Source: Bacteroidales bacterium (GTDB taxonomy: Bacteria > Bacteroidota > Bacteroidia > Bacteroidales > P3). Taken from it: a stretch of 64,000 nt of DNA. The notes beneath the pieces were generated by a model that was not told the origin of the DNA, ran no database searches, and saw only the letters and a program-made list of their open reading frames with translations. This document shows positions 63,319-64,000 of this stretch, piece by piece. The first letter of the stretch is position 1, and every line of letters begins with the position of its first letter. The DNA is taken from contig JAFVCE010000010.1 of assembly GCA_017479385.1 (NCBI GenBank), forward strand, positions 1 to 64,000. Reading direction: 5' to 3'. A program made the translations under genes and the position numbers.

Positions 63319-64000
63319 TCACTTGGTTTTCTTCGACCCCTTGTCCGATGCCTTTTTGCGTCCTTTGGGGGCCGACTTTTTGGCCTTGGCAGAACCTTTG
63401 TCGGGCTGCGACTTGGCTTTCTTCGACTTCGGCTTCGACTTGGCAGCGGGCTTAACCTCGGCCGCCTCGTCCACGAGCTCGAAGTCAATCTGCTTCTTGA
63501 GCATATCCACCCTGCGCACACGTATGGTGACCGGAAAACCGAGTTTGTAGGTCCGCCCGTGGCGCCGACCGATAACCTGGTAGTTATCCTCGTCCAGCAT
63601 ATAATAATCGTCCTTGAGCGAGCCAATCGGAATCATACCCTCGCAACGCGAACCCTCGATTTCGGCATAAATGCCCCACTTGCTCACGCCCGAAATGAGC
63701 GCCGGAAACACCTGCCCGAGCTTGTCGGCCAGGTATTCGGCCTGCTTGTATTTTACGCTGGCGCGCTCGGCGTCGGCTGCCCGTTTTTCCATCAACGAGC
63801 AATGCTCGCAATAGGTTTCGAACTCCTCGGCCGACACCGAGGCACCGCCCTCCATATAGCGCTCCAGCAAACGGTGAACCATGAGGTCGGGGTAGCGGCG
63901 TATTGGCGAGGTGAAGTGCGTGTAGTGGCTAAAGCCGAGGCCATAGTGACCAATGTTGTGGGTAGAATACTTGGCCTTGGCCATAGTGCGGATGGCAATG
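63319..64000 (-). CDS. rnr: Ribonuclease R, C-terminal part (5' end outside window)
   Basis: The frame stays open to the window edge (the last codons read ...IAIRT before MAKAKYST), so no start is assigned. Present are the end of the RNB catalytic domain (GHYGLGFSHYTHFTSPIRRYPDL), the S1 RNA-binding domain (~residues 90-160 of the fragment, ISGVSKWGIYAEI), and a Lys/Ser/Ala-rich basic tail of ~50 residues (KPKSKKAKSQ...). The tail is typical of RNase R. The enzyme degrades structured RNA 3'-5' and takes part in RNA quality control. Confidence 0.93.
   Translation of the reverse strand, partial: IAIRTMAKAKYSTHNIGHYGLGFSHYTHFTSPIRRYPDLMVHRLLERYMEGGASVSAEEFETYCEHCSLMEKRAADAERASVKYKQAEYLADKLGQVFPALISGVSKWGIYAEIEGSRCEGMIPIGSLKDDYYMLDEDNYQVIGRRHGRTYKLGFPVTIRVRRVDMLKKQIDFELVDEAAEVKPAAKSKPKSKKAKSQPDKGSAKAKKSAPKGRKKASDKGSKKTK

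Overview
The window reads as a chromosomal segment of an anaerobic Bacteroidales bacterium. Three things point there. Most transcription units begin behind a TAnnTTTGC box, the Bacteroidetes -7 element. Several very long secreted proteins end in type A type-IX-secretion (T9SS) sorting domains, and the T9SS outer-membrane translocon gene sprA/sov itself is present. A trimeric [FeFe]-hydrogenase operon and its maturase gene hydF indicate fermentative, H2-linked anaerobic metabolism. No tRNA, rRNA, phage, transposase or CRISPR array was found.

Layout. 1-331: 3' end of a T9SS cargo gene. 782-8953 (minus): one long co-directional run, from a secreted cargo protein through a hemerythrin/LuxR-type regulator, yitT, tatA, tatC, a lipoprotein, an alkaline phosphatase, a short-chain fatty-acid transporter and apt. 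9245-16838: two giant convergent T9SS cargo genes. 17056-20555: secreted C1B peptidase and an EF-hand membrane protein of unknown role. 20627-22345 (minus): folA and hydF. 22622-25657: pspC, pyrG, mtnN, luxS. 25987-38123 (minus): M64 peptidase, beta-helix lipoprotein, ruvA, sprA, TPR protein. 38416-41513: lysS, an MBL hydrolase, ung. 42045-44423 (minus): an ExbB/ExbD proton-channel operon. 44539-50004 (minus): an outer-membrane protein, waaA, the lipidated Omp85 gene tamL, and a prenyl synthase. 50109-54750: proS, glyS and a second secreted C1B peptidase. 54946-55572 (minus): ribE. 56029-60786 (minus): hydrogenase operon. 61008-62900: SF1 helicase. 63319-end (minus): rnr, partial.

Several parts fit together. 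Four T9SS cargo genes sit in the same window as the T9SS translocon SprA. HydF is expected to mature the hydrogenase encoded 34 kb away. MtnN and LuxS form the two-step S-adenosylhomocysteine recycling route. WaaA (LPS Kdo transferase) and TamL (outer-membrane assembly) form an envelope operon.

The most unusual feature is a family of seven dispersed ~90-bp intergenic repeats. Each has a core of four 11-nt units of the form NNCGACCTYAA between partly complementary arms. The same 11-nt unit is expanded into a ~16-copy tandem array between ruvA and sprA, and the array runs into the first codons of sprA. All seven dispersed copies lie just beyond a gene 3' end and none lies in a divergent promoter gap. 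Two operon genes (tatC and tamL) also lack a usual start codon exactly where their family N-terminus begins: ACG and ATT stand where ATG would be expected.
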